Below, piece by piece: positions 1 to 11,515 of a stretch of 64,000 nt of DNA (its first letter is position 1; the number at the start of each line of letters is the position of its first letter). A model generated the notes under the pieces. That model did no database searches, was not told where the DNA came from, and saw only the letters and a program-made list of their open reading frames with translations. This stretch comes from Theobroma cacao (taxonomy: Eukaryota; Streptophyta; Magnoliopsida; Malvales; Malvaceae). A program made the position numbers and the translations under genes. The stretch spans positions 9,602,663 to 9,666,662 of the forward strand of contig NC_030852.1 in NCBI RefSeq assembly GCF_000208745.1, in the 5' to 3' direction.

Positions 1-646
1 GCCATCACTTAAAATGGGGTTTAAATGGGCTGACTTTTCATTAAAATAATATTAAACCATTAAAAAATGCCATGTGTCACTTTCCCATTGGTCCTTTTTT
101 AAAATTTCATCCATTTATTTCCAAATTTTCACCATACACTTGTCCTACATATCCATAACTTAGATAAAATTCTCAGACTTATACAAAGTCTTGGTGGAGT
201 AATTTTTGAAATTTACACTTTTGCCCCCGTAAAAGTCAAAAATTATATTTTTGCCCTAAAAACTGAAAAATTGCCCATAGTCATATTTTTCATCCCTTAT
301 ACTCATACCATTATCCAATTTGTCAAATGTGATCTAAATTCTCTCAAAATCTCAAATTTTGTCCACGGGTGGAAAAATTATGATTTTGCCCTTGAACATC
401 AAAATTTTCAATTTTTCCCCAAATGAACCCTCAAACTCCGAAAAATCATTTTTAGTCATTCCTTGACTATAAAATGTTAAATTTCATCCTAGATTCCTAT
501 TTAAACTAGTTTGAGGTTAAATCAATTCAAGTGTACCGTTAGGTACAATACCGGGTTTTGTCTATTCTTAGGGACTTTCCTAGCATAATAACATGCTACT
601 CAGTGCATGTATGCTATGACATGTATTTATAAGGTTGGGTTTTACA
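1..646 (-). mobile_element. Partial gypsy LTR (D-type relative, G1), 5' end of LTR at 646
   Basis: On the minus strand this starts TGTAAAACCCAACC at 646 and runs off the left edge of the window. It matches 10140-10921 almost base for base, including the stretch 'accgttaggtacaatacc' near 534-555. Its layout (TGTAAA start, a 'gtacc...gtaca' motif, then blocks of 'caaaat' and 'ggggcaaaa') also follows the first 800 bp of the LTRs at 47600 and 54854. It is therefore the 5' part of a long Tekay-type LTR. The other end and any TSD lie outside the window. No coding capacity is visible. Confidence 0.75.
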
Positions 647-2950
647 ATATGCACATGAAAATCCAATCGGATTAACAAATTCAAGCATTGATGAACAATT
701 TCTCATATTTCTATTTTGTCGTTGTAAATACATGAGAATTTATGGAATCAATATGAGTGTCATGCTTGGGAATAGATAGATTTATGTCATCAAAAAGGAT
801 TTCCCATTTTTCAACAAGTTTTACAATTTCAAGAACCATTACTTGCACCAAATGATCATGAAAGTATTCACAATGCAAGTTTTTAAAAGTCAAGAATCAT
901 CTTTGAAAAGAAAATTCAGAGAAGAAAATATTGTAATGGACAAGATGTAAAGTAAAAAGATATTTTGGAACTCAAAACCTGTCCATTTTGGCTTTAGAGC
1001 ACTCAAGAGTCGACTACATATTCCTTGGGTCCACTTTTCATCATTCCAGCAGCATTTGCATTTTGTTCCACAATAGTCGACTAGCTATGCTTAGGAGTAA
1101 ATTATGCTTGATCCCTACATATTGAAAAGCCAAAAAAAGGTGCAAAACTTGCAATGTTCCAAGGCATAATGATCTCGAAACATGGATTTGTGTGAGAATA
1201 ATTTAGAATTTCATTTCAACCATGTTTAGAACATCATTTTGGACATGTATAATTAAAGGTTCTTCAATAAAAACATGTGAACTCAAATTTTGGCTTTTAT
1301 TGCTCATTGTTCACAAGTGCTAAAAAGTTGAAATGCTAATTTGAAGAATAATATCTCTAATATGCTCAAACATATTCAATTTACATTATGATGCGTGACT
1401 ATGACTTATAACATGTACAACAATCATTTAAACAATGTTTAAGCATAATAAGCATCAAATTTAACATTTTTAACAATCTTCTAGCATATAAACAAAAATG
1501 TCCTTGAGGTTATTCAAGCACTCATTTGCAACAAGAACAAGATATAATGGCATTTTTAACATAAAGCACTCCTGTTCAAGCTTTATAACATTGAAATCAT
1601 TGTAGCCTCAAGCATGTCAAACATTGCAAATAGATCTATTCCGTTGTTTGAAAAATGCGATCAATGTCAAATTATCACACTAAAGATCATGTTTAAGAAA
1701 TCCTTTTCTATCATTTTCACTAATCATAAAAGAAATACCAAGCAACATCGAATTTGTGCAATTTATATAAATATATCAAATCAAGTTTGCTCAACTATGC
1801 TATATTATTAAACACAAAGAATTTATAAATCAATTTAAATCAAGGAGGACAAAATGGTTTTGCAAGAAAAGCATTCGAGAAAGATTTAATCTTTCTTTTC
1901 AAAATTTTGCACTTAAATCATATATACAAGATTTGAGTTAAACATGCTCTGTATAAAATCATGAGCTCAATGTCACTCAATTTTGTTCAATTATGCTTTA
2001 AATGATTTATGAAATGTGTAATAAGCATAATTAATCATATTCATGTATGTCAAGGGTCATTTACAAATATCTCACAATCATATTCCAAAAATGCCCTTAT
2101 GACCATTCAAGCTTACAAGCAAGCATGCACATCCAATAAAGAACAAGTCATGAGTATTTTCATTATGAAACAAACTTATTCAATTCATAAATCATTCTAA
2201 ACTTAAAGGATGGTAACATTTTTCTCATATAAGCTTGTTTTGCTTTAAAAGTACTAATTAAAGTAGTCAAAATTTTCAAGCTCATTATCGACCATTTTGA
2301 ACTATTGAAGCAAGTTCTAGAATGTAAATCAAGATTGTTCAAATGGTCAACTTATGTTAGGTACAAGGAAATCAGGGACAATTTTTTTGACTCAGTTTTC
2401 CTTATTTTATGCTACTTGAATAAATGTGAGTGTAAGTCATCAAGTATGCTCATATTTCTATCACAATATCCAACCTTTTATGTTTCAAAATTATGCACAA
2501 AAATCATTTTTCCTCAAAGAAGTAGTATGGAAACAATTTCATAAATCATGAGGAAATTTTATTGAAACAATTTTCCATAATCAATCAATTTTCTCAAAAT
2601 AAGGATGATGATATATTCAAGATCAAATATAAGTACATACTCAATCTTTAGATTCATACTTTCTTGCAACTTATAGCATGTATCATATCAAATCAAGTTG
2701 CATAGCCAAGATTGATCAATAAAGCTCAAAGAATTATGCACTTAATATTCAAGCAAGAATAGGCAACTAAAATTTTCAATGTAGAAAAGCAAATAATTTT
2801 AGAAACCAAGCCAAATGAATGAAACATTCAATAAATAAGCAATTAAGATTCTCATCAAAAAAAGATTTTAGCATAGAAATCACCCATTTTCCTTTACGTG
2901 TGACTAAAAAGCATCCATTCTTCAAGAATTGTTCTTCTTTGCTCTAGCAC
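647..2950. other. AT-rich stretch without recognisable genes
   Basis: About 2.3 kb of AT-rich sequence with only short spurious ORFs (at most 79 codons). It follows the gag remnant of the SIRE-like element, so it should correspond to decayed interior or unrelated filler. I see no LTR termini, tandem repeats or protein motifs in it. Confidence 0.5.
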
Positions 2951-2968
2951 AGCTACAAGAGACATTTT

Positions 2969-3990
2969 TCATTTGATCTTTGGTATCCAAATTGCTTTGG
3001 ATCCTTGAAAGTTAGTCTTGTTGCATAAAGTTCCTTTTGGAACCCACACTTGTCTAGTCTCGTTGCATAAAGTTCCTTTTGGAACCCACACTTGTCTAAA
3101 TTTGCAAGGCACACATTTTTTAATTGGACAAGTGTATGAACAATAACTATAAAATGTGCAATGATTGTATTTGGTCATTTTGGAAGATGAGAAATTCATG
3201 GAAGCCTTTTGTATCTCATTCAATAAATCTTCAAATTTCATTTCCATATCAAAATTCCTCTTTCCAAAATATCAATTTTCTTTTGGTAAGCTTTAAAATC
3301 TTTTTCCAAATTTTCATTTTCATTTTTCAAGTCAATTTTCATTTTTATCAAAAATTCATTTTCAACATCGAGTATGAAAATAATTTTCTTGTTCTTCATA
3401 TTCATTTTCTCAAATTTAAATGCTAAATCCTGAAAAGCATCATGCAATTCATCAAAAGCATATGAATTAAGTTCATAAGATGAAGAAATTACCTTTATCT
3501 CATCAAGAGCCATGAAGCATAATTCAATTTGATTTGAGGATTCATCTTCACTTGATTCCTTTTCTGTATTTGCCATGTTGCTTGTTGAGCATTGATTCTC
3601 ACAAGACTTGTCTTTCAATTCCTTTTCTTTCTTTGTTCTCTATATAACTCTTCTAATTTTTCCCAAATTTTCTTGGCACTTTTGCACATGAACACTCTAT
3701 TGTATTCCCTATAATCAAGTGCACAAATGAGAGTGTGCATGGCCTTAGAGTTCATTTGTACTCTCCTCATTTTAGCTTCAGTCCACTTATTTCTATCTTC
3801 GGGAGTTTTCTCACCATTTACCGAATTTGTGATCATAGGAATGAAAGGACTATTGGTAATGACATCCCATATCTCATAGTCATAAGCCCTAATATAAATG
3901 GATATTCTAGTACTCCAATAAGGAGAGTTTGATCCATCAAATAGAGAAGGCATATTAATGCATTGACCCTCAGCATCAATAGATTTTTCT
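2969..3990 (-). pseudogene. Ty1/copia gag remnant (UBN2-type gag, frameshifted)
   Basis: The reading starts near 3990-3953 with a typical copia gag opening (LFDGSN..YW, then IYIRAYDYEIWDVI and a K..NSKAMHTLICAL block), the UBN2/gag-polypeptide pattern. The frame shifts near 3620-3645 into a second segment (3618-3238) with an acidic ESSEDESS stretch, CFMALDE and a coiled-coil-like region rich in K, E and N. It shifts again near 3245 into 3247-2969, which holds a decayed CCHC knuckle (several Cys but the GH part lost) and a duplicated VWVPKGTLCN motif. Gag would form the element's particle. It has at least two frameshifts and no pol behind it, so it is non-functional. The true start codon is uncertain because the frame is open upstream of the first Met. 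Confidence 0.75.
3008..3098. repeat. 45-bp in-frame tandem duplication in copia gag
   Basis: The block with 'gttgcataaagttccttttg' followed by 'gaacccacacttgtct' occurs twice head to tail. On the minus strand it encodes RQVWVPKGTLCN twice. The unit is about 15 codons, so the duplication keeps frame. Confidence 0.8.
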
Positions 3991-4041
3991 AGAGCTATTT
4001 GGATCTCCCTAAAGATGTTAAGCCTTAAAAATGAGGGATAG

Positions 4042-4053
4042 GCTCTAATACCA
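4042..4053 (-). promoter_or_regulatory. tRNA-iMet primer-binding site of the SIRE-like element
   Basis: The minus strand reads TGGTATTAGAGC, complementary to the 3' end of initiator methionine tRNA with one change from the common TGGTATCAGAGC. It lies 2 bp from the LTR terminus at 4056. This fixes the orientation of the element as minus and the LTR boundary. Confidence 0.8.
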
Positions 4054-4055
4054 CT

Positions 4056-5553
4056 TGTTGGTCCTAAGTAAATGTGCTAGAAGGGGGGTGAATAGCACAA
4101 TTTGGCTCTTTCAAAAATTAGCTCTAACTGGGAACAATTGCAAGTGAAAAGAAGGAATAAAAATAAGAACAAAAACAAAGTAGATAACACAATAGAATTT
4201 AGAGTGGTTCGGTCCAAGACTTGTTGGCTCCATTAGTTTTTGATGATAACAAAACATTCCAATTTATTTGTGTCTAATACCTTTACTTAAGTGTGCAGGA
4301 AAATTAATATATGAAATTAATTAATTAACTCTTCAAAGAGTATATCAAAAGAAGAAGAGGGATAAAAATAATAAGATGCAACTGTCTAACAAGGAGGAAG
4401 CTTATTGGTGAAATAAGGAAGAATGTTGGTTGACCAAGTTTCAAATTGGAGGAATGGCAGGCTGAAGAGTTTGAGAAACAGAATCAACTTGGTTGACCAA
4501 GTCAGTCGACTAACTGCTCTCTGCCAGAATCTGCAACCTAAAAACATAACCAACTTAGTCGACCAAGTCAGTCGACTAAAAGCTCTTTGTTTGTAATTTG
4601 AACCAGAACACTACAAGACAGATTAACGGCTAGAACTCATCCTTAACTGTTTCCAACGGACATAAAACTGCTAAACTGCCATCAGAGTTGCATCTCCAAG
4701 TATAAAAGGGTCTTCCAACAATTAGAAAAAAGTTTTTTAGAAGCCTTAAATGAGATTTGAGAATAGAGAGTTGAAAAACCAGAAAATCTTCATTACACTT
4801 GTCAGCACTTAAACGTCTACTCTTTGCATTTGTATTTTGCTCTTAATCTTGTACCAATAAGATTAAACAGTGATCATTTGTACTTTCTTTTATTACTTTT
4901 CTTGTATTCTTAGAGTGAGGAAGTCACTTTAAGGGGTTGTTCAAGCTTGGGATAGCTTGATTGTTGTAGGTTGTGGTTGAGCCTTGGTAAACCACTTTGG
5001 GTTTTAGTTGAGCCCGTGAAATACTAGTGTAAAAGGTTTTGGCTGAGCCTTGAAAAGCCATTGTAAAGCTTGGTGAAAGCTCGTGAATTTCACCGAATCT
5101 TAGTGGATGTGTTGGGAAAATCCTTGGTTGGATAATCAAGGTAGTGGATGTAGGTCTTGGATCGAACCACTCTAAATTGCTGTGCATCTTGTACTCTGTT
5201 TTTATTTTCTTAAGTTCTGGAAATTAGTTTCCAATATTGTTAAGAGCCAAATTGTGCTATTCACCCCTCTCTAGCACATATTATAGGGACCAACAAGACC
5301 TACATCCACTACTTTGATTGTTTAACCAAGGATTTTCCAATCAATCCACTAAGAACGGTGAAATTCACAAGCTTTCACCAAGCTTTACAATGGCTTTTAC
5401 CAGGCTTAGCCAAAATCTTACACAATGGTTTTTACTGAGATCAACCAAAACCCAAAGTGGTTTTTCAAAGGCTCAACCATAACCTTTCACAATGGTTTTT
5501 CACGGGCTCAACCAAAACCCAAAGTGGTTTTTCAAAGGCTCAACCACAACCTA
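4056..5553 (-). mobile_element. 5' LTR of SIRE-like element, truncated and split by a solo LTR
   Basis: On the minus strand the LTR ends ...GGACCAACA at 4056, next to the PBS. Reading right, the LTR is interrupted by a complete LTR of the same family at 4222-5295 and resumes at 5301. It shares with that solo LTR the blocks 'gtgaatagcacaattt' and 'gagtggttcg' and a series of 'ggctcaacca' repeats. It stops abruptly at 5553, where gypsy LTR A1 begins, so its outer (5') end is missing. Confidence 0.75.
4222..5295 (+). mobile_element. Solo LTR of SIRE-like copia family (M)
   Basis: 1,074 bp, starting TGTTGGCTCC and ending GGGACCAACA, with perfect TGTTGG/CCAACA end symmetry. It is flanked by AGACT (4217-4221) and AGACC (5296-5300), a 5-bp TSD with one transition. 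No PBS or interior is present, so it is a solo LTR left by LTR-LTR recombination. It sits in the opposite orientation inside an LTR of its own family, which makes the interval 4056-5553 an inverted repeat with potential to fold back. Confidence 0.85.
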
Positions 5554-6769
5554 TGTCACGACCCAAATCTCGGGCCATGACTGGCGCATGGGCCCAATGG
5601 ACGTAGCCCACTAAGCCCAAGCAAGCCTATTTATATAACCTGTCCATCATTCCATCATAAGTTATTAAAGTCACATTTCATAATTTCAATTTAAAATAAT
5701 GCTAACCATTGCCATCTCGTAGTGGCATTTCCAATCAAATATACATATATTGTCTAAACCATAAATCTTAATAATTTACATCGGGTTTGTCTATACACAA
5801 CAAAAGGGATACTCGCCTTCCAACGGAGAGACTCGGGTGAAAGTTTAGCTATTGAATGCAGAGATACCTACCAAGGAAACGAATCTACAAAGACACCTCG
5901 ATCTAGTTATCGGCTGCCTCTTGATCTTAAAACATTGTCACCACCCAAATTTCGGGCCATGACCAGCGCATGGGCCCAATGGACGTAGTCCACTAAGCCT
6001 AAGCAAGCTTATTAATATGACCTGTTCATCATTCCATCAAAAGTTGCTAAGTCACATTTCATAACTTTGAATCAAAATAATACTAAGCATTGCCAACTCA
6101 TAGTGGCATACCAATCAAAGTGTACATATATTGTCTAAACATATATTTTAATAATTTACATTGGTTTGTCTATACACAACAAAAGAATACTTGACTTCCA
6201 GCAGAGAGACCTGGGCGACGTACAGCTATTGAATGCCTAGATACCTACCAAAGAGACGAATCTACGAGGGCACCTCAACCTAGTTATCGACTGCCTCCTG
6301 ATCTGAAAACATGAAGTTGAAATGGTGAGTACAAACTTAGTGAGTGAACATAAGAAGGGAACAAGCAATCAATAGGAAGAATTTGAAAATCATGATGCAC
6401 TTGTTTCAAAACAATGCAATTTAGTTTTATTCTCATTAAAACCCCTCATTAAACCCTTAAATGGTTAATCACTTGATAATGATGGATCCACACATAACAA
6501 AGAAATTGAAGAATGAAAGCTTCAGTGATACACAAGCAAGTCAAATGAAACGTGCAACGAGAATGTCTTTTTACTGCAGCGAAGTTTGGGCTCAAGTTAT
6601 TAGCTGAACGAGGGTTTTTCAACTGGCCGAGGGTTTCTCTTTAAAATTCCTCATTTCAAACTTTATTAAATAAAACCCTAAATGTTGGGAGTCCATGATC
6701 AGTTATGGTGTAATTGAAATGGGAAAATATGGCAAAACCAGCAAGATAGCATAATGGACAGAAAGTTTC

Positions 6770-6945
6770 TCGTTGTAGCGAAATTTAACTTGCCAAACAG
6801 AGAGTTTCTCGCTGCAGCGAGAAGCTTCAGAAATTTTCTTGTTGCATTCTCGCTGTAGCAACAACCAGGTCTGGTAAAATCGTCAAAACCTGAGAGTTTC
6901 TCGCTACAGCGAGAATGAATCTTGCTGCAGCGAGAAACAGAGCAC
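6770..6945. repeat. Cluster of TTCTCGCTGCAGCGAGAA palindromes in A2
   Basis: Exact or near copies of an 18-bp perfect palindrome centred on CTGCAG occur here about six times with irregular spacing; some keep only one good arm or carry CTACAG or CTGTAG centres. The same motif recurs in A1, A3 and E at the matching position of the LTR. Confidence 0.8.
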
Positions 6946-7154
6946 CAAGAAAAAAGCTTTCATTCCCCTCAAGAAAAGGCCATCCTGCTAAAATGACAAA
7001 AGCAACATGAAACACAAACAAATTCCCAAAGTTTAACATGTCAAATTTTCACATGCATTACAACCATATACCATATTCATGAACTTTTATTTCATAAACA
7101 TATATATACATATATATATAAACACCAATACCACCATCATCTCACCCAGCTCAT

Positions 7155-7290
7155 GTGCATCCCCCCACATCGTGCATAGTTAGTGCCATCGTGTACATCC
7201 CCCCACATCGTGCACACGGGTACTATCATCATCCATCTCCCTCACCACCGTCATCATCGGCATGTGCATCCCCCCACATCGTGCACACAC
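7155..7290. repeat. Repeats of CATCCCCCCACATCGTGCAC in A2
   Basis: Three copies of a C-rich 20-mer, each followed by a spacer of 15-50 bp. Homologous copies occur inverted at 10930-11035 (A3) and direct at 43865-44040 (E). In A1 the corresponding site holds a different repeat, 'cactccctactcgcacac' (9364-9460). Confidence 0.8.
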
Positions 7291-8779
7291 ACGGTTATAA
7301 TTATCACACAATATCAACTACCAAGGCACAACATATATATATATATACCAACATAATGTAGTAGTGCACGAATCCATAACAACCACATGTCACAACATAG
7401 AGACAATTTATCAAGGGCTTGTTCCCAAGGCACAAATTTTTAAGAAAAGTTGGATAAAATCATTCAAATGTTTTTTGCAAATACATTCACATTCCCTAAA
7501 CAATTTTGAAATGCAAGTTCATTCACCGGTATTTTGTTGAACCTTTAGTCGACTCTAACTTCCCTAATAATCCAAATGGGACGGTGGGGCTTCGTTGGAA
7601 CCTATTATCACGTTAACATCACAATTAAATCAATTCCAATATTTATAAATTCTAAAAGCTATCTCTTAACTAGCTTCCAATTGCCATCTAAGTGGCTATC
7701 TATTTTCACTATCCTAATCACTTTAAAACAAATGAACAACCTAAACTACTAGACATTCACAAGTTTAAGCACTAATAATTTTCAACACTTAAAAATCAAA
7801 TTCTAATTCACTACTCACCTTGGTAGCTTTACAATTGAAATTCTTTCCAAACACTTTCAAGCCCTTATTGAAGCTCCCTCTTTCTCTCTCTAAATGCCTA
7901 GCTAGTGAGAGAAAGTATGGAAGTAAGACTTATCAAGGGTTTTGAAGTGAGAGAGTGAAAGAGTACAAGGGTTCTATGCAAAAGTGCACAAAAACTTAAA
8001 AATTTGAGCTATTTTAAGAGAGGTTATGGAGATTTCATATCAAGCTTCCATGGAGAATGAAGAAACGTGAAAGGAAAGAAGGAAGGAGAAGAAGAAGCTT
8101 CTGGAAAATGTGAGAAGAAGCTGCTAGAAGATGATATTTATAACTCAAGCTTATCCAACTCCACTTAAATTACAAAAATGCCCTTAGCAAGTTAGCTTAT
8201 TCTTCTCCAATCTTTTATGCCATCTTTTTACTCTTTTGACACTAAGGCCAAGTCCACAATGGTCTAAAAATACTCGAGTTTACGAAAAATTAAAATTTTG
8301 ATCCGAGATGAAGAATGACCATTTTGCCCATACTTTGGAAATCATCATTATTTTTATTTCCTTTGCCATTTTACTCGTATTTCATCATTCATTTATGCCT
8401 TAGGCCTACTTAGGCCATAATATTGTTTAAAAACTTACTTTTAGGGGCTTACTAAGGAAATGACGAAATTACCCATAGCTCGAGTTATCGTGTCTACACC
8501 TAGTTATGAGGCTATAGAGGTCGAGGCCTCACAAACATGAAGTTGAAAACGGTGAGTATAAACCCAGTGAGTGAACAAAGGAAGGGAACAAGCAATCAAT
8601 AAGAGAAGTTAAGAAATCATAATGCACTTATTTTAAAAAACAATGCAATTTAGTTTAATTATTATTAAAACCCCTCATTAACCCTTAATGAATTAATCAC
8701 TTGATGATAAAAGATCCATGCACAACAAAGGATTTGAAGAGTGAAAACTTTAATAGCATTCAAGCAAGTCAAGTGAAAC

Positions 8780-9140
8780 GACAGGTCTTGGCTGTAGCGG
8801 GAAGGCATTCTCGTTGCAGTGTAATTTGGGCTCAATTTATCAGCTGGTCGAGGGTTTTTCACTAAAACTCCTCATTTCAAACTTAATTAATTCCTTGCTG
8901 TTGGAAGTCCATGATCAACTATGGTGCTAAACAAGTGGAAAATAGGGCAACAACCAAACAAGGAGGTCATCAAGACAGAATGTCTCTCGCTGCAGCGAGA
9001 AGCTTCAGCGAGAATAAATCTCGCTGCAGTGAGAAGCTTCAGCAACTTTATCGTTACAGCAAGAACCAGGCTAGTGCAACTTCCTTAAACTTGAGAGTTT
9101 TTTACTGCAACGAGAATGAATCTTGCTGCAGCGAGAAACA
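8780..9140. repeat. Palindrome cluster in A1
   Basis: At least eight full or partial copies of the TCTCGCTGCAGCGAGA palindrome, the best at 8984-9001, interspersed with GCTTCAGC. The position within the LTR matches the cluster in A2. Confidence 0.75.
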
Positions 9141-9363
9141 GGACACCAACAACAAGTTTTCACTCTCTCAAGAAAAGGCCATTTTGCTGCAAAGACAAGA
9201 TCAACTTGAAAATGCTTAGAAATTTCCAAGGTTCAACATGCAAGATTTCACATGTATTACAACCATATACCATGCTCATGAACTTTATATAACACACATA
9301 TTTATATATATATATATATATATACATCATCAAGCATACCATCCCGCCACACTCAGCTCAATG

Positions 9364-9460
9364 CACTCCCTACTCGCACACTTGAACATCATCATGTGTG
9401 CACTCCCTACTCGCACACTCTATCATCATCACGTGTGCATTCCATACTCACGCACTTCAA
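9364..9460. repeat. Short repeats 'cactccctactcgcacac' in A1
   Basis: Three copies of an approximately 18-bp motif alternate with 'atcatcatcacgtgtg'-like spacers, at the LTR position where A2 and E carry the C-rich 20-mer. A (TA)n run precedes it at about 9300-9322. Confidence 0.65.
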
Positions 9461-9869
9461 CATCATTCATCAATGCACAACACATATTCATATATATATA
9501 TATACATACCAACGTAATATAAGAGCACATAGATTCATCCTTATACACATTTCACATTTCACAACATTAAAAACATTTTATCAAAGGCTTGTTCTCCAGC
9601 ACACATTTTTAAAGAAAGGTTGGATAAAATCATTCAAATGTTTCACCCAAATACCTCTACATTTTCCAAAAAAATTTTGAAATGCAAGTTCACTCACCGG
9701 TATTCGTTAAATCTTTACTAAACTCCAACTTCCTCTAATGGTCCAAATGGGGCTTCATTGGAACCTATCATCACATTAGCATCACAATTAACTCAATTCC
9801 CATAACTATAGTTCTAGAAGCTATCTCCTAAACCATATTCTGCTAGTTATTCCTTACTAGTTTAGCTAA

Positions 9870-10921
9870 AAGTCAAAACCTAAAAATTCCAAAATCTCTT
9901 CCCTAGAATTTCATCCAGCCCTTGATATCACTTTTTGATCTCTCTCCTCAAGCATGCTTAATGGAAATAAAGGCATAGGAAAGGTAGAAATCAAGCTAAA
10001 ATCAAAAAATCTTACCGTTAGACGCGTAAACGGGCGAAAAACGCGAATTCCCCTTTGAATTTTCTTGTTTCTCTTTGGTTTTTCTTTTTTTCTTCCTTTC
10101 CTCTCTATTTCCTCTCTTGTTCTTCCTTATGGCCAGCCAGCACTTAAAATGGGGTTTAAATGGGCTGACTTTTCATTAAAATAATATTATATTATTAAAA
10201 AAAATGCCACGTGTCACTTTCCCATTGGTCCATTTTTAAAATTTCATCCATTTGTTTCCAAATTTTCACCATACACTTGTCCCACATATTCATAGCTTAG
10301 ATAAAATTCTCAGACTTATCCAAAGTCTCGGTGGAGTAATTTTTAAAATTTACACTTTTACCCCCGTAAAAGTAAAAAATTACATTTTTGCCCAAAAAAT
10401 TGAAAAATTGCACATAGACATATTTTTCATCCCTTATACTCATACCATTCTCGAATTTGTCAAATTTGATCTAAATTCTCTCAAAATCTCAAATTTTATC
10501 CGTGGGTGGTAAAATTACGATTTTACCCCTACACTCCAGAAATCACCAAAATTAAACTTTTTTCACTTTCTATCATTAAATTATACTCCAAATAGTTAAT
10601 CTTGGTGAAAAATTTCAGTCCATGATCAAATTATTATCTTAGGTGGCAAAATGACGATTTTGCCCCTAAACATCAAAATTTCCAATTTTACCCCAAATGA
10701 ACCCTTGAACTTCGAACAATCATTTTTAGTCATTCCTGGACTATAAAATATTAAATTTCATCCTACAATTCCTATTTGAACTAGTTCAAGGTTAAATCAA
10801 TTTAAGTGTACCGTTAGGTACAATACCGGGTTTCGTCTATTCTTAGGGACTTTCCTAGCATAATAACATGCTACTCAGTGCATGTATGTTATGACATGTA
10901 TTTATAGGGTCGGGTTTTACA
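9870..10921 (-). mobile_element. Partial D-type gypsy LTR (G2)
   Basis: On the minus strand it begins TGTAAAACCCGACC at 10921 and is near-identical to G1 (1-646) for its first 780 bp. It then continues through a purine-rich leader and a 'ttgattttagcttg' block that also appears after the leader in L and D. It covers only the first 1.05 kb of an LTR that is about 2.9 kb elsewhere. The join to A1 near 9869 is therefore a deletion or rearrangement breakpoint. Confidence 0.7.
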
Positions 10922-10924
10922 ATG

Positions 10925-11040
10925 ATAGTGCCCGTGTGCACGATGTGGGGGGATGTACACGATGGCACTGATTGTGCACAATGTGGGGGGATGCACACGA
11001 TGGTGCCGACTATGTGCATGATATGGGGGGATGTACATGA
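10925..11040. repeat. Inverted copies of the C-rich 20-mer in A3
   Basis: Three copies of 'gtgcacgatgtggggggatg' or close variants, the reverse complement of the repeats in A2 and E. Confidence 0.75.
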
Positions 11041-11264
11041 GCCGGGTATGATTATGATGATGTTAATGTATATCTAAGTAATTATGCACATCTAGACTTA
11101 TGAAATGAAAACTTATGAATGTGATATATGATTGACATATATGAGAAATTTGATACATTGCACTTTGGGAATTTTCATGTGCTGTAAGTTTATTTTGTTG
11201 GTTTAGCATGATGGCCTTTTTGTTGAGTGAGGGGAAACTTTTCTCTTTTTGGTCTGTTTTCACT

Positions 11265-11515
11265 GCAACAAAATTCATTCTCGCTGTAGCGAGAAACTCT
11301 CAGGTTTGAGAACCTTCACCAGAACTGGTTCTCGCTGCAGCGAGATAGTCACTGTAGCTTTTCGCTGAAACGAAAAAGGAATCTCGCTGCAGCGAAAAAC
11401 TCTCTGTTTCATCAATGAAATTTCACTGCAGCAAGAAAGAATCTCGCTACAGCGAGAAACCTTCTGTTTCTGGGTTACAATTTCGCTACAACGAGATTCT
11501 TTCTCACTGCAGTGA
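11265..11515. repeat. Densest palindrome cluster, in A3
   Basis: About nine full or partial copies of the TTCTCGCTGCAGCGAGAA palindrome in 250 bp, the best at 11328-11345 and 11278-11296. Because the motif is multiple-of-three spaced in places, a repetitive minus-strand ORF (11275-11592, with repeats of RCSEI and SLQRE) appears; I regard it as a by-product of the repeat. Confidence 0.8.

Larger units (their letters stand above)
647..4055 (-). mobile_element. Deleted SIRE-like Ty1/copia element, interior (minus strand)
   Basis: The interior begins at the PBS at 4042-4053 and carries a copia gag remnant (2969-3990). From about 2950 down to 647 the sequence is AT-rich, with no protease, integrase, RT or RNase H recognisable in any frame. 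Full SIRE-like elements carry several kb of pol after gag, so pol is either deleted or decayed beyond reading. The 3' LTR is missing on the left, where the sequence meets the gypsy LTR end at 646. This is probably a long-dead deletion derivative. The SIRE assignment rests on gag style (a repeated VWVPKGT motif) and on the LTR, and is moderate. Confidence 0.6.
5936..8533 (+). mobile_element. Family A gypsy solo LTR (A2), complete
   Basis: 2,598 bp, from TGTCACCACCC to GAGGCCTCACA, bounded by a perfect 5-bp TSD AACAT (5931-5935 and 8534-8538). It has no PBS, polypurine tract or interior. It is homologous end to end with E (42996-45525) and in part with A1 and A3. Inside it carries palindromes (6770-6945), three copies of a C-rich 20-mer (7158-7285) and short TA tracts. 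The family is assigned to gypsy from LTR size and layout; no family A interior is present in the window to confirm this. Confidence 0.9.
5554..9869 (+). mobile_element. Family A gypsy LTR (A1), split by A2 and truncated at its 3' side
   Basis: Starts TGTCACGACCC at 5554. The first 380 bp parallel the start of A2. The LTR breaks at 5935 and continues at 8539 with the exact next bases (AACAT then gaagttgaaaac), so A2 inserted into it. From 8539 on it follows the A2 and E LTRs through the palindrome cluster (8780-9140), a (TA)n tract near 9306 and the block 'ccaaatggggcttc' (about 9740). Near 9869 homology to other A copies stops and an inverted D-type fragment begins. Its own end and right TSD are lost. 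No coding sequence. Confidence 0.8.

Noticed and set aside
6770..6945. CRISPR-like array
   Set aside because: Spacing is irregular, repeats are palindromic and inside a plant LTR, and no cas genes exist nearby.
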